Part shown: one piece after another, positions 8,481 to 17,601 of the stretch
Numbering within the stretch: position 1 is the first letter of the stretch
Layout of the letters: every line of letters starts with the position of its first letter
Assembly: GCA_024227995.1 (NCBI GenBank)
Contig: CP100467.1
Span: 124,001 to 188,000, forward strand
Source: Halomicrococcus gelatinilyticus
GTDB taxonomy: Archaea > Halobacteriota > Halobacteria > Halobacteriales > Haladaptataceae
Direction of reading: 5' to 3'
DNA length: 64,000 nt
Program-made: the position numbers and the translations under genes
The notes under the pieces: generated by a model
What the model was told of the DNA's origin: nothing
The model's input: only the letters and a program-made list of their open reading frames with translations
The model's database searches: none

Positions 8481-9669
8481 GTTCGCGCTCGACGGCGACC
8501 ACCTGGCCCACCGCGAGACGGTCCGGGAGTTCTGCGAGGGAGAGGTCGCGCCCCACGTCGATGCGTACGAGGAGTGCGGGGAGTTCCCGGACGACCTGAT
8601 TCGGCGCGTCGGCGAGGCGGGGCTGACGGGCGTCCCGTTCGACGAGTCGGTGGACGGCGCCGGACTGGACTACCGCTCGTTCGCGGTCACGGTCGAGGAG
8701 CTCGCCCGCACGTGGAAGCTCGTGGCCGGCGCGGTCAACGTCGCCTGCGGGCTGGTGGGATACCCCATCGCTGAGTTCGGCGCGGACTGGCAGCGCGAGG
8801 AGTGGCTCGCCCCCGTGTGTCGCGGCGAGTCCATCCCGGCGCTGGCGATGACCGAACCGGAGGCGGGGAGCGACGTCGCCGCCATGTCGACGACCGCCCG
8901 CCGCGACGGCGACGAACTCGTGCTCGACGGCCACAAGGTCTGGACGACCAACGGCGAGGCGGCCGACCTCCTGCTCGTCGTCGCCCGCACCGTCGACGAA
9001 GAGGAGGACGGCGACGGTGGGACGGACGCCGACGGCGAGCGCGACGACCGCGGCCACGACGACCTGAGCCTCGTGGGCGTCCCCGACCCGGCCGACCGCG
9101 ACGGCCTCTCCTTCGTCCGCTCGATACCCTGCATGGAGGGCGACGCGGCCGTCGAGAGCGAGATCCGCTTCGACGGCGTCCGGGTCCCCGCCAAGAACGT
9201 CGTGGGGGAGGAAGGGCGGGGGTTCCGGTACGCGATGGAGGGGCTCGACGTCGGCCGCATCGGGACGGCAGCCCAGGGCGTCGGCATCGCCCAGGGGTCG
9301 CTGGACGCGGCGAAGTCGTTCGCCGACGAGCGCGAGCAGTTCGGCCGGCCCATCCGGGAGTTCCAGGGCGTCGGCTTCAAGCTCGCGGACATGGCGACGC
9401 GGACGCGGGCGGCGCGACTGCTGACGACGTACGCCGCCGCCCGGCGCGACGCCGGCGACCGCGTCACGCAGGACGCCGCGATGGCGAAGACGTTCGCCAC
9501 GGACGCTGCGATGGACGTCGCCACCGAGGCGGTCCAGGTGCTCGGGGCACGGGGGTACTCCCGCGACCACCCCGTCGAGCGCTACATGCGCGAGGCGAAG
9601 GGCACCCAGATCTACGACGGGACGAACGAGGTGAACCGCCTGGTCGTCCTCGACCGGATGTACGCCTGA
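8470..9669 (+). CDS. acyl-CoA dehydrogenase
   Basis: A 399-residue FAD enzyme of the acyl-CoA dehydrogenase family: N-terminal helical domain, substrate/FAD motif MTEPEAGSDVAAM near residue 135, the WTTNGEAADLLLVVART strand, and the C-terminal active-site region REAKGTQIYDGTNEVNR near residue 375. A haloarchaeal acidic insertion (EEDGDGG...) lies near residue 180. It would oxidise an alicyclic CoA intermediate in the cluster. Its start overlaps the RidA gene by 11 bases. Confidence 0.85.
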   Translation: MLDEFALDGDHLAHRETVREFCEGEVAPHVDAYEECGEFPDDLIRRVGEAGLTGVPFDESVDGAGLDYRSFAVTVEELARTWKLVAGAVNVACGLVGYPIAEFGADWQREEWLAPVCRGESIPALAMTEPEAGSDVAAMSTTARRDGDELVLDGHKVWTTNGEAADLLLVVARTVDEEEDGDGGTDADGERDDRGHDDLSLVGVPDPADRDGLSFVRSIPCMEGDAAVESEIRFDGVRVPAKNVVGEEGRGFRYAMEGLDVGRIGTAAQGVGIAQGSLDAAKSFADEREQFGRPIREFQGVGFKLADMATRTRAARLLTTYAAARRDAGDRVTQDAAMAKTFATDAAMDVATEAVQVLGARGYSRDHPVERYMREAKGTQIYDGTNEVNRLVVLDRMYA

Positions 9670-9723
9670 CCCGGGTCCGTTCCGACCCGAACGCATTTCT
9701 GACGTCGTTCCGTCCTTGCATCG

Positions 9724-10182
9724 ATGAGCCACGAGACGGCGACGCGCTACTTCGCGGACCTGCGCCCCGGCGAGACGTTCGCCCTCGGGTCGGAGACGGT
9801 CACGGAGGAGGAGATGCTGGCGTTCGCGGACCGATACGACCCCCAGCCCATGCACACGGACCCGTCGGCGACCGAGGAGTCGCTGTTCGACGGGGTCGTC
9901 GCCAGCGGGTGGTACACGGTGGCCGTCAGCATGCGGCGGTTCGTGGCCGGCGTCGTCGAGGACGCCGGCGTCGCCGTCCGCGCCGGCGTCGCGGTCGAGG
10001 AGTTGCGGTGGCCGACGCCGGTCCGACCGGGCGACACCCTCCACGGGACCGCGGACCTGCTGGACTGCGAGGACTGGAGCGAGGACCTCGGCGTCGCCCG
10101 CTTCGACCTCCGGATGCGGACCGACGACGGCGAGGTCGTGCTGGAACTGACGAAACAGGTCCTCGTCGAACGCGGGGTTTGA
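9724..10182 (+). CDS. MaoC-like hotdog-fold enoyl-CoA hydratase
   Basis: A 152-residue hotdog protein with the MaoC hydratase-2 core: FADRYDPQPMHTDP near residue 35, containing the Asp-x4-His catalytic arrangement, and GVVASGWYT near 60. It is expected to hydrate or dehydrate an enoyl-/hydroxyacyl-CoA. It lies 54 bases after the dehydrogenase and 25 bases before the SDR, on the same strand, so it probably supplies a hydratase step in the ring-degradation pathway. Confidence 0.8.
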   Translation: MSHETATRYFADLRPGETFALGSETVTEEEMLAFADRYDPQPMHTDPSATEESLFDGVVASGWYTVAVSMRRFVAGVVEDAGVAVRAGVAVEELRWPTPVRPGDTLHGTADLLDCEDWSEDLGVARFDLRMRTDDGEVVLELTKQVLVERGV

Positions 10183-10207
10183 TACGACGCGCCGTCGACG
10201 TCGGGCC

Positions 10208-10969
10208 ATGGTCGACCTGGACTTCACCGGGCAGACGGTGGTCGTGACCGGCGGGAGCCGGGGCATCGGGCGGGCCATCACCGAGGCGTTCGCGGACGTC
10301 GGCGCGGACGTGGTGCCGACGTCGCGGACGGAGGCGGACGTCGCCGACGCCGCCGAGGCCGTCCGGGATCGCGGCGGCGAGTCGCTGGTCGTTCCCACGG
10401 ACGTGAGCGACCGCGACGCAGTGGCGGCGCTCTTCGAACGGGTCGAAGACGAGTTCGGCGGCGTCGACGTCGTCGTCAACAACGCCGGCATCAACCCTCG
10501 CGGAGCGCTCGGAGAGCCCTCGGCGGTCGAGCGCGAGGAGTTCGACCGGACGCTCGACGTGAACCTCCGCGGCGCGTTCGCGTGCGCGAAGGCGGCGGGG
10601 CCGGCGCTTCGCGAGTCGGGCGGCGCGCTCGTCAACGTCGCCAGCGTCGGTGGCGTGGTCGGCATCCCCCGCCAGCATCCGTACGTGGCCTCGAAGCACG
10701 GTCTCGTCGGCCTGACCAGGAGCCTCGCGCTCGACTGGGCGCCCGAGGTGCGGGTCACCGCCGTCGCACCCGGGTACGTGACCACGGACCTGACGGCGGA
10801 GTTGCGGGAGAACGAGGACCTCTACCGCAGACTGGTCGACCGGACGCCGATGGAGCGGTTCGCCGACCCCGGGGAGGTCGCTGGACCGGTCGTCTTCCTC
10901 GCCAGCGACCTCGCGTCCTACGTGACCGGCGAGTGCCTCGTCGTCGACGGCGGCTGGACCGCCGAGTGA
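10208..10969 (+). CDS. SDR-family NAD(P)-dependent oxidoreductase (probable 3-hydroxyacyl-CoA dehydrogenase)
   Basis: A 253-residue short-chain dehydrogenase. The cofactor motif TGGSRGIG is at residues 11-18, NNAG near 95, the catalytic serine region VNVASVGG near 140 and YVASK near 158-162; the C-terminus has the FabG-like VTGECLVVDGGW. The SRT at residues ~37-40 after the second beta strand suggests NADP preference. In this context it is a candidate hydroxyacyl-CoA dehydrogenase for the alicyclic intermediates. Confidence 0.85.
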   Translation: MVDLDFTGQTVVVTGGSRGIGRAITEAFADVGADVVPTSRTEADVADAAEAVRDRGGESLVVPTDVSDRDAVAALFERVEDEFGGVDVVVNNAGINPRGALGEPSAVEREEFDRTLDVNLRGAFACAKAAGPALRESGGALVNVASVGGVVGIPRQHPYVASKHGLVGLTRSLALDWAPEVRVTAVAPGYVTTDLTAELRENEDLYRRLVDRTPMERFADPGEVAGPVVFLASDLASYVTGECLVVDGGWTAE

Positions 10970-11009
10970 GAACCGGGGGAGAGCACCGGAACGGGACGGA
11001 CAGCGCCCT

Positions 11010-11032
11010 TTTCACTCTTGATGGGGGGTGCC
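11010..11032 (+). repeat. isolated origin-recognition-box-like element
   Basis: The sequence TTTCACTCTTGATGGGGGGT continues to GCC. It matches the element at 46813-46835 in the replication-origin region at all but one base and is related to the ORB-like consensus TTCACTCTGGACGAGGGGTG found seven further times there. It lies alone in the gap between the SDR and enoyl-CoA hydratase genes, 35 kb from the origin. Confidence 0.6.
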
Positions 11033-11093
11033 CGCCGGGCGACCGGACGGATCCGGCCGTACCTTTTTTCGACCAGGCGTGGTGCGGGAAGAC

Positions 11094-11867
11094 ATGGCAG
11101 ACGTGAACGCCGAGTTCGACGTCAGCGAGGGCGTCGCCCGGGTCGTGCTCCGGCGCGAGGACGCGCTGAACGCCATCGACATGGAGACCAAGCGGGCCAT
11201 CACCGACCGACTCGGGGCGTACCGCGACCGGGACGACGTGCGCGTGGTCGTCGTCGAGGGCGCGGGCGAGGCGTTCTGCGCCGGCGGCGACCTGGACGAG
11301 GTGGTCGAGCGCGACTACGCCCTCGAACCGTTCACCGAGTCGTGGGAGGAACTGTTCACGGAACTGCGGACGCTGCCCCGGCCCACGGTGGCGAAGGTCG
11401 ACGGCCACGCCTACGGCGGCGGGTTCGACCTGCTGCTGCACGCGGACATCTCCGTCGCCGCCGAGGACGCCCGCATCGGACAGCCGGAGTCGTCGCTGGG
11501 CATCGTCAACCACTTCTCGCCGCCGGAGCTGCTGGGGCGGGTGGGGCTGCCGACGACGATGGACCTGCTCATGACGGGCGAACCCATCTCCGGGGAGCGC
11601 GCCGACGAGGTCGGCCTCGTGTCGCGGAGCGTCCCCGCCGAAGAACTCGACGCGACCGTCGAGTCCGTCGTCGAGGCGCTGAAGGCGACGAGTCCGCGCG
11701 TGCTGGAGCACCTCAAGCGCGGCGTCTACGCCAGCGCGGAGATGTCGCCGACGGCGGCGAAGTCGCACCTCGAAACGGCCGCGCTGGAAGCGGCGCGGTC
11801 CGACCCGGACTACCGGGAGGGCGTCGACGCCCAGCGGGAGGGCCGCGAACCTGACTGGCCGGAGTGA
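11094..11867 (+). CDS. enoyl-CoA hydratase/isomerase family protein
   Basis: A 257-residue crotonase-fold enzyme. The oxyanion-hole motif CAGGDLDEV is near residue 62, the second oxyanion region YGGGFDLLLHADI near residue 105, and a glutamate in GQPESSLG near 128-131 is the likely catalytic acid. The ATG at 11094 fits the family's usual start; 22 codons of in-frame sequence upstream are GC-poor and include the ORB-like element, so they are excluded. It may cleave or hydrate the ring-derived CoA ester. It closes the catabolic cluster. Confidence 0.85.
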   Translation: MADVNAEFDVSEGVARVVLRREDALNAIDMETKRAITDRLGAYRDRDDVRVVVVEGAGEAFCAGGDLDEVVERDYALEPFTESWEELFTELRTLPRPTVAKVDGHAYGGGFDLLLHADISVAAEDARIGQPESSLGIVNHFSPPELLGRVGLPTTMDLLMTGEPISGERADEVGLVSRSVPAEELDATVESVVEALKATSPRVLEHLKRGVYASAEMSPTAAKSHLETAALEAARSDPDYREGVDAQREGREPDWPE

Positions 11868-12081
11868 CAGCCGCCGCTGGCCGCACCGGGGCCGACGGCG
11901 ACTCGCGAGACGAAGAGCGACATTCCCGACCGGTTAGTTGTCATCGGTTTTGCGTCTTCGTCGCCAGGTACGTGTCAGCACCAGTGAAATTGTTTCGGGG
12001 CGACGCGCGAGTGCCGGACAGACGACCGAGGACTTCGGCGACGCGAACGGCACCTCACTGGATAGCTGTGTCCCCTACCGC

Positions 12082-12092
12082 ACATATTTATA
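12082..12092 (+). promoter_or_regulatory. TATA-type promoter of trpB
   Basis: An AT-rich ATATTTATA element lies about 30 bases before the ATG at 12120 in otherwise GC-rich DNA. The spacing predicts transcription starting within a few bases of the start codon, so a leaderless message. It separates trpB from the upstream catabolic genes. Confidence 0.5.
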
Positions 12093-12119
12093 CAGGGATA
12101 CCGTGACAATTTGGCAAGC

Positions 12120-13274
12120 ATGTCAGACGGCGACTTCGAAGGGTACGGCGGACGACACGTTCCCGACCCCCTTCTCGAACCGCTCGACCGACTCGCCAGC
12201 GCGTACGACGACCTCGGCGACACCGAGGAGTTCCAGTCGGACCTGCAGGAACTCCAGCGGGAGTTCGCCGGGCGGCCGACGCCGCTCTACTACGCCCGCA
12301 ACCTCAGCGACCGGTACGGGGCCGACGTCTACCTCAAGCGCGAGGACCTGCTGCACGGCGGCGCGCACAAGATAAACAACACCATCGGCCAGGCGCTGCT
12401 CGCGAAGAAGGCCGGGAAGGAACGGCTCATCGCCGAGACCGGGGCCGGCCAGCACGGCACCGCGACGGCGATGGTCGGCGCACTGCTGAACCTCGACACC
12501 GAGATCTACATGGGGAAGAAGGACGTCGAGCGCCAGAAGATGAACGTCTTCCGGATGCGCCTCATGGGCGCGGAGGTCAACGAGGTCACCCGCGGCGGGT
12601 CCGGCCTCGCCGACGCCGTCGACGCCGCGCTGGAGGACTTCGCCGCGAACGTCGACGACACCCACTACCTCGTGGGGAGCGTCGTCGGTCCCGACCCCTT
12701 CCCGCGGATGGTCCGGGACTTCCAGAGCGTCATCGGCCAGGAGGCGCGCGAACAGATGCTCGACCGGACGGGCGAACTGCCCGACGCGGCGGTCGCCTGC
12801 GTCGGCGGCGGGTCGAACGCCATCGGCCTCTTCCACGCGTTCCGCGACGACGACGTCGACTTCTACGGCGCGGAGGGCGGCGGCGAAGGTCCCGACTCCG
12901 AGCGCCACTCCGCGCCGCTTGCACAGGGGCAGGACGACGTCCTGCACGGCATGAAGACGCGCGTCATCGACGACGACGTCGAGGTCCACTCCGTCTCGGC
13001 GGGGCTGGACTACCCCGGCGTCGGCCCCGAGCACGCCATGTTCCGCGAGATTGGGCGCGCCGAGTACACCGGCGTCACCGACGACGAGGCGCTGGCCGCG
13101 TTCCGCGAACTGAGCGAAGCTGAAGGGATCATCCCCGCGCTGGAATCCAGCCACGCCGTCGCGCACGCCATCGACCTCGCCGAGTCCGGCGAACACGACA
13201 CCATCCTCGTCAACCTCAGCGGGCGCGGCGACAAGGACATGGAGACCGCCGCCGAGCAGTTCGACCTGAGCTAG
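12120..13274 (+). CDS. trpB: tryptophan synthase beta chain
   Basis: A 384-residue PLP enzyme of the TrpB1 type that condenses indole with serine. The PLP lysine lies in GGAHKINN (~residue 83), the catalytic glutamate in AETGAGQHG (~105), the phosphate loop GGGSNAIG near 228, and the C-terminal LSGRGDKD. No trpA, trpC or other trp gene is adjacent, so this is a stand-alone copy with its own promoter. It neighbours a cluster that may degrade 2-aminobenzoyl-CoA, i.e. anthranilate, a tryptophan precursor and breakdown product. Its TAG stop shares a CTAG palindrome with the stop of the convergent gene. Confidence 0.9.
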   Translation: MSDGDFEGYGGRHVPDPLLEPLDRLASAYDDLGDTEEFQSDLQELQREFAGRPTPLYYARNLSDRYGADVYLKREDLLHGGAHKINNTIGQALLAKKAGKERLIAETGAGQHGTATAMVGALLNLDTEIYMGKKDVERQKMNVFRMRLMGAEVNEVTRGGSGLADAVDAALEDFAANVDDTHYLVGSVVGPDPFPRMVRDFQSVIGQEAREQMLDRTGELPDAAVACVGGGSNAIGLFHAFRDDDVDFYGAEGGGEGPDSERHSAPLAQGQDDVLHGMKTRVIDDDVEVHSVSAGLDYPGVGPEHAMFREIGRAEYTGVTDDEALAAFRELSEAEGIIPALESSHAVAHAIDLAESGEHDTILVNLSGRGDKDMETAAEQFDLS

Positions 13275-14245
13275 TCGAGCGACTCGAAGAACGTCCGTTC
13301 GCGGTCGGCGAGGTCGGACGCTTCCTCGCCCGCCCGTTCGAGGAGTCGCTCGCGCTCCGACGCGTCGGCCTCGCTCGCGTCCTTCAGCGTCCCCGCGAGC
13401 GCCGTCCAGTCGTCCGCGATGCCGTGCAGTCGGTCGGCGCTCCCGGATGGAACGTCGATTTCAGACTCCACCTCCGCCAGGAAGTCGGCGTAGAGTCGCC
13501 GGAACGCGCCGCCGCCCGTCCCCCGGCGTTCGATGTTCTGGTAGGCGAACCTGGCACACCAGTCGGCGTCGTCCAGGCCGTGCCACGACGGCAGTTCCTC
13601 GGCGAACCGCTCGATTCCCCGGACGCCCTGCGTGTCCCACCCCGTGTCCGCGGGCGCGAGCATCAGTTCCGTCGTGCGGTCGACGGCGTCGCGGGCCGCC
13701 GTCTCGACGTCGCGTCCCAGTTCCGGGTCGGTGACCGCGAGCCAGCGGTTGTCCAGCGGCGCGAAGCCGTGGTCGGACCCCCAGGCCCGCCGGAGAGCGT
13801 CGGTCGAAACGCGCTGGCGCTCGTCGAACTCGCTGTCGGAGAGGACCACCTCGTCGCCGTCGACGCCGACGCAGAGGAGGACGTGCGGGCCGAAGTGGGT
13901 GTCCGTCCCGAAGTAGTCGAGGTAGTAGAGGTCGACGAACAGCATCACCGGCGTCCCCGCCTCGACGCGGGCGCGGACCTCGTCCCACGCCGACTCCCAG
14001 TCCTGGCCCGAGCGGTCCTCGTAGCCCACATCGAGGTGGTCGAAGAAGTTGGTCTCCAGGTGGCCGTTGCGGCCCATGATGAGTCGGCTCGCGGGACCGC
14101 CCTCGTAGTAGCCGAAGCCGAGTCCGGCACCGAGACCGAAACAGAGCGGCTCGTCGAAGTCCCAGCCGTAGTGGGTGGCGAGGTTGCGCAGCGACGACGA
14201 CCCGCAGTGAGCGCCCGGCGAGTGGACGTAGTCGGATAGTGACAT
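13271..14245 (-). CDS. BtrH N-terminal-domain protein
   Basis: A 324-residue protein whose first half resembles the N-terminal domain of butirosin biosynthesis protein BtrH, a papain-like acyltransferase. It starts at the ATG at 14245 and shows [14 protein letters not shown], where the cysteine is the expected nucleophile, then [12 protein letters not shown] and a [12 protein letters not shown] strand with the likely histidine. The C-terminal half (~170 residues) is helical and acidic, as in BtrH/DUF4872 relatives. It may move an acyl group or cleave a peptide; no other natural-product genes are nearby. The stop codon overlaps that of trpB. Confidence 0.75.
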   Translation of the reverse strand: MSLSDYVHSPGAHCGSSSLRNLATHYGWDFDEPLCFGLGAGLGFGYYEGGPASRLIMGRNGHLETNFFDHLDVGYEDRSGQDWESAWDEVRARVEAGTPVMLFVDLYYLDYFGTDTHFGPHVLLCVGVDGDEVVLSDSEFDERQRVSTDALRRAWGSDHGFAPLDNRWLAVTDPELGRDVETAARDAVDRTTELMLAPADTGWDTQGVRGIERFAEELPSWHGLDDADWCARFAYQNIERRGTGGGAFRRLYADFLAEVESEIDVPSGSADRLHGIADDWTALAGTLKDASEADASERERLLERAGEEASDLADRERTFFESLD

Positions 14246-14474
14246 GGGGGACGGTTTTCGCTCGGGTCCCAAAGCGATGTCGACAGCGGGGCGCGAGGCG
14301 AACGAAAGCAGCCCGGAATCCAGGGTCGTGTCGTCGGCCAGCCTGCTCGCTGTGTGTGATGAACCGGCAATATTTCCCTCCGATCCGACGATTGTTCTAA
14401 CTACAGGCCATATTGGTTACTACATGCTGGGAAACTCGTGGTTCCTTTAAGTATTCGGTGTGACCATTGAGGCC

Positions 14475-15794
14475 ATGGCGACCGACCAAGCGGGACTCAC
14501 TGCCGGCGAAGACCTCTCCCAGGACATCTCTGGCGGGAAACGACTCGACGACGACACGTTGCATCGACACCTCCAGAACAACATCCGCGGTATCATGAAC
14601 TCGACGGGTGCGGCGATGCGGATCCTGGACACCGACTTCAACGTCGTCCTCGAGAACGACCGGATGAAGGAGATGGGCGGCGTCGAGGCCGAGGGCACGG
14701 ACCTGAAGTGCTTCGACCAGTTCTGCAACCCGGAGGTATGCGGGACGGGGAACTGCACGCTCAAGCAGATCGTCGACGAGGGCAAAGAGGAGATCCGCGT
14801 CGAGGTCGAGAAGGAGAGCTACGACGGCCGCGTCGTCCCGACCGAGCTCGTCGTCCGCCCCATCCGCGCGGAGGACGGCGAGGTCGTCGCCATCAGCGAG
14901 ACGTTCCACGACATCTCGACCCGGAAGGAGGCGACGGGCCACATCAAGAGCGCCGTCGACGACCTCAAGGCGTCCTCCCAGCAAGTTGCCGAGAACTCGG
15001 AGGAGATCAGCGCCCGCGCCGACGACCAGCTCTCCTCCATCGACGAGGTGGCGAGCGAAGTGTCGTCGCTGAGCGCGACCGTCGAAGAGATCGCGGCGAC
15101 CGCGGACGAGGTGCGCGACATCAGCGACACCGCCCGCGAGAAGGCCGAGGAGGGCGAAGACGAGGCCCAGACCACCATCGACATCATGGACGAGATCGAG
15201 CACGCCTCCGAGGGCGTGATGACGGACGTCGAGGACCTGCAGGAGAGCATCCAGCAGATCGACGAACTCGTCGACGTTATCAACGACATCGCCGACCAGA
15301 CCAACCTGCTCGCGCTCAACGCCTCCATCGAGGCCGCCCGTGCCGGCGAGGCCGGCGACGGTTTCGCCGTCGTCGCCGACGAGGTGAAGTCGCTCGCCGA
15401 GGAATCCCAGGAGCGCGCGAGCGAGATCGAGTCCATCGTCGCCGACATCCAGGAGAACTCGGACGAGACGGTCGAGAGCCTCGAACGGACGAACGACGTC
15501 GTCCAGGGCGGCGTCGAGCGCGTCGCGAGTTCGAGCGAGACGTTCCAGGAGATCGCGGCGGTCGTCGAGGACGCCTCCGACGGCGTCGAGGAGGTCGCCA
15601 GGGCGACCGACGACCAGGCGGCCAGCGCCGAGGAGATCGCGGCGATGGTCGACGAGACGGCGGAGGGCTTCGAGCAGGTCGCCGACGAGGCCGAGGCGAT
15701 CGCGGCCGCGAACGAGGAGCAGACGGCCCAGATCGAGGACATCAGCCGCGACGTCGACGAACTCGACAGGTTCGACGTCCAGTCGGAACTGTAG
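14475..15794 (+). CDS. soluble methyl-accepting chemotaxis transducer with cysteine-rich PAS domain
   Basis: A 439-residue cytoplasmic transducer with no membrane segment. Residues ~30-150 form a PAS-like sensor with four clustered cysteines, [16 protein letters not shown], suggesting metal, heme or redox sensing. The rest is a coiled-coil signalling domain with the invariant hairpin [21 protein letters not shown] near residue 280. It would pass a cytoplasmic signal to CheA/CheW to steer archaella. The ATG at 14475 is preferred over a GTG at 14460 because TTTAAG at ~14446 fits a promoter for a leaderless start. No che genes are in the window. Confidence 0.85.
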   Translation: MATDQAGLTAGEDLSQDISGGKRLDDDTLHRHLQNNIRGIMNSTGAAMRILDTDFNVVLENDRMKEMGGVEAEGTDLKCFDQFCNPEVCGTGNCTLKQIVDEGKEEIRVEVEKESYDGRVVPTELVVRPIRAEDGEVVAISETFHDISTRKEATGHIKSAVDDLKASSQQVAENSEEISARADDQLSSIDEVASEVSSLSATVEEIAATADEVRDISDTAREKAEEGEDEAQTTIDIMDEIEHASEGVMTDVEDLQESIQQIDELVDVINDIADQTNLLALNASIEAARAGEAGDGFAVVADEVKSLAEESQERASEIESIVADIQENSDETVESLERTNDVVQGGVERVASSSETFQEIAAVVEDASDGVEEVARATDDQAASAEEIAAMVDETAEGFEQVADEAEAIAAANEEQTAQIEDISRDVDELDRFDVQSEL

Positions 15795-15800
15795 TACCTG

Positions 15801-16106
15801 CTACGTCGAGCTATCCGACGCGTATCGCGAGAGCAGGAGTCCGACGACCATGAGCGCGGCACCGACCGGTTCGCGCCACGCCACGACGCTCGGTTGGTCG
15901 ACGATGACGGCCGCGGCGACGTCGTCGGCGAACATCGCGATAGCTGCGCCGAGAAAGAACAGCGCCGTCCCGAGTTCCCGAACGCGGCTCCGACTGGTCG
16001 CTACCGACCGATAGACGGCGAGCGTCGCGGCGACCAGATACAGCCCGATGGCGAGCGTCGTCGACCCGTCCACGTACGTACCGGGCGGATTCGGCCAGGC
16101 TGACAC
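15801..16106 (-). CDS. small membrane protein
   Basis: A 101-residue protein with three or four hydrophobic helices (residues ~14-32, 45-60 and 75-92) separated by short polar loops, one with the basic segment TSRSRVRELG. It is convergent with the transducer gene, ending six bases after it. No family is recognised; a haloarchaeal conserved hypothetical is likely. Confidence 0.6.
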   Translation of the reverse strand: MSAWPNPPGTYVDGSTTLAIGLYLVAATLAVYRSVATSRSRVRELGTALFFLGAAIAMFADDVAAAVIVDQPSVVAWREPVGAALMVVGLLLSRYASDSST

Positions 16107-16158
16107 TAAGCGTTTCGGGGGTGCAAGCGTTGGCGATCCCGTCGACGTCCGAGACGAC

Positions 16159-17514
16159 TCACTCGGTCGACCGACGGTGGACTGTCATCGGGATCTCGTT
16201 CTTCGGCCGGGCCGTGACGGTCGCCATCAGGTCGAGGTCGGTCCCCGGTTCGAGTTCGAGGTGGTACTGCTGGTAGATGGTGGCGAGCAGCAGCCGTGCC
16301 TCCAGCATGGCGAACCGTTCGCCGATGCAGCGTCGGGGGCCGGCCGCGAACGGGAAGTAGGCCAGTTTCGGCAGCGACTGCTCGAACTCGTCGGTCCACC
16401 GGTCCGGTTCGAACGCGAGGGGGTCGTCGTACCACCGGGGGTCGCGGTGGACGACCCACTGGTGCATCCGGACCGTCGCGCCCGCCGGAATCTCGTACCC
16501 GCCGACGATGTCCGGTTTCACGGGCTCCCTGACGATGCCGGGCACCGGCGGGTACAGCCGCATCGACTCCTTGACGACCCGCTCCGTGTAGGTGAGGTCG
16601 TCCAGGTCCGCCATCGTCGGCGTCCGACCGTCGAGCACGTCGTCCAGTTCGGCGACGAGGTCCTCCTCGACGGAGGGATGCTGGGAGAGGACGTACGTCG
16701 TGAGCGTCAGCGAGAGCGCCGTGGTCTCGTGGCCAGCCAGCAGCAGCGTCACGACCTCGTCGCGGATCTGGTCGGTGGACATCGCGTTGCCGCCCTCGTC
16801 GGTGGCGTCCAGCAGCATCGAGATGACGTCGTCCTCGCCGGGGTCGGCACGTCGCTTCTCGATCATCTCTGTGACGACGCTGTCGAGGCGCTCGCGCGAC
16901 CGCCGGATGCGGCGTCGCGACGGCGTGGGAATCTCCGGCGGGAGCACGAGGTTCGGGAGGTTCTCCGTCGCCTCCATGAACTCTTCCAGCGCGGAGGCGA
17001 TGGTGTCGACGTGTTCGTCGATGTCGACGCCGAACAGCGCCCGGGCGACGATGCGGAGCGTGACCGTCATCATGTCCTCGTGGACCAGTCGCGTCTCGCC
17101 GTCCGCCCACGAGGCCAGCATCTCCTCGGTTTCGTCCGTCATCATCTCGGCGTAGCTCCGGATGCGGTCCGGATGGAAGGCGGGCTGGATGAGGTGACGG
17201 TTGCGCCGCCAGACCGCGCCCTCGCTGTTCAGGATGCCGTTGCCGGTGATCGGTTCCAGGATGTTCTGGAAGTCGTCGCCCTTCACGTAGTTCTCGTTGT
17301 TCTGGACGAGGACGTGCTCGATGTACTCGGGGTGGTTGAGCTGGTAGATCTGTCCGCTGACGTCCTCCCAGTGGGCGATATCGCCGTACTGGCGGGCCGT
17401 CCGCGTCATGAACCCGTACGGGTCACGGACGAACGCCAGCTTGTTCCCGATTATCGGCAGTCCCTGGGGGCCGGGCGGCGTCTCGCCGCTGACCGGCGGG
17501 GTGTCGCGACTCAT
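16159..17514 (-). CDS. cytochrome P450
   Basis: A 451-residue P450 without a membrane anchor. The oxygen-binding I-helix reads LLAGHETT near residue 259, the ExxR pair is in KESMRLYPP near 315, and the heme-binding loop FPFAAGPRRCIGERF has its cysteine near residue 394. It is similar in layout to haloarchaeal CYP174-like enzymes, which need separate electron donors; no ferredoxin or reductase gene is adjacent. The substrate is unknown. It is divergent from the Bat-like regulator with an 87-base shared gap, so that regulator may control it. Confidence 0.9.
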   Translation of the reverse strand: MSRDTPPVSGETPPGPQGLPIIGNKLAFVRDPYGFMTRTARQYGDIAHWEDVSGQIYQLNHPEYIEHVLVQNNENYVKGDDFQNILEPITGNGILNSEGAVWRRNRHLIQPAFHPDRIRSYAEMMTDETEEMLASWADGETRLVHEDMMTVTLRIVARALFGVDIDEHVDTIASALEEFMEATENLPNLVLPPEIPTPSRRRIRRSRERLDSVVTEMIEKRRADPGEDDVISMLLDATDEGGNAMSTDQIRDEVVTLLLAGHETTALSLTLTTYVLSQHPSVEEDLVAELDDVLDGRTPTMADLDDLTYTERVVKESMRLYPPVPGIVREPVKPDIVGGYEIPAGATVRMHQWVVHRDPRWYDDPLAFEPDRWTDEFEQSLPKLAYFPFAAGPRRCIGERFAMLEARLLLATIYQQYHLELEPGTDLDLMATVTARPKNEIPMTVHRRSTE

Positions 17515-17601
17515 GTGGTTCGGGATACGTGCCCGACGACGGTACGTCTTGACCCGAGCATCCTAGACGGATTTAACCGTCCGCGGCGGGAAGTCCCGGC
17601 G

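Noticed and set aside
8413-10785. 790-codon minus-strand frame opposite the acyl-CoA dehydrogenase, MaoC and SDR genes
   Set aside because: It is the GC-rich antisense shadow of three well-recognised genes and has no start signal or domain of its own.
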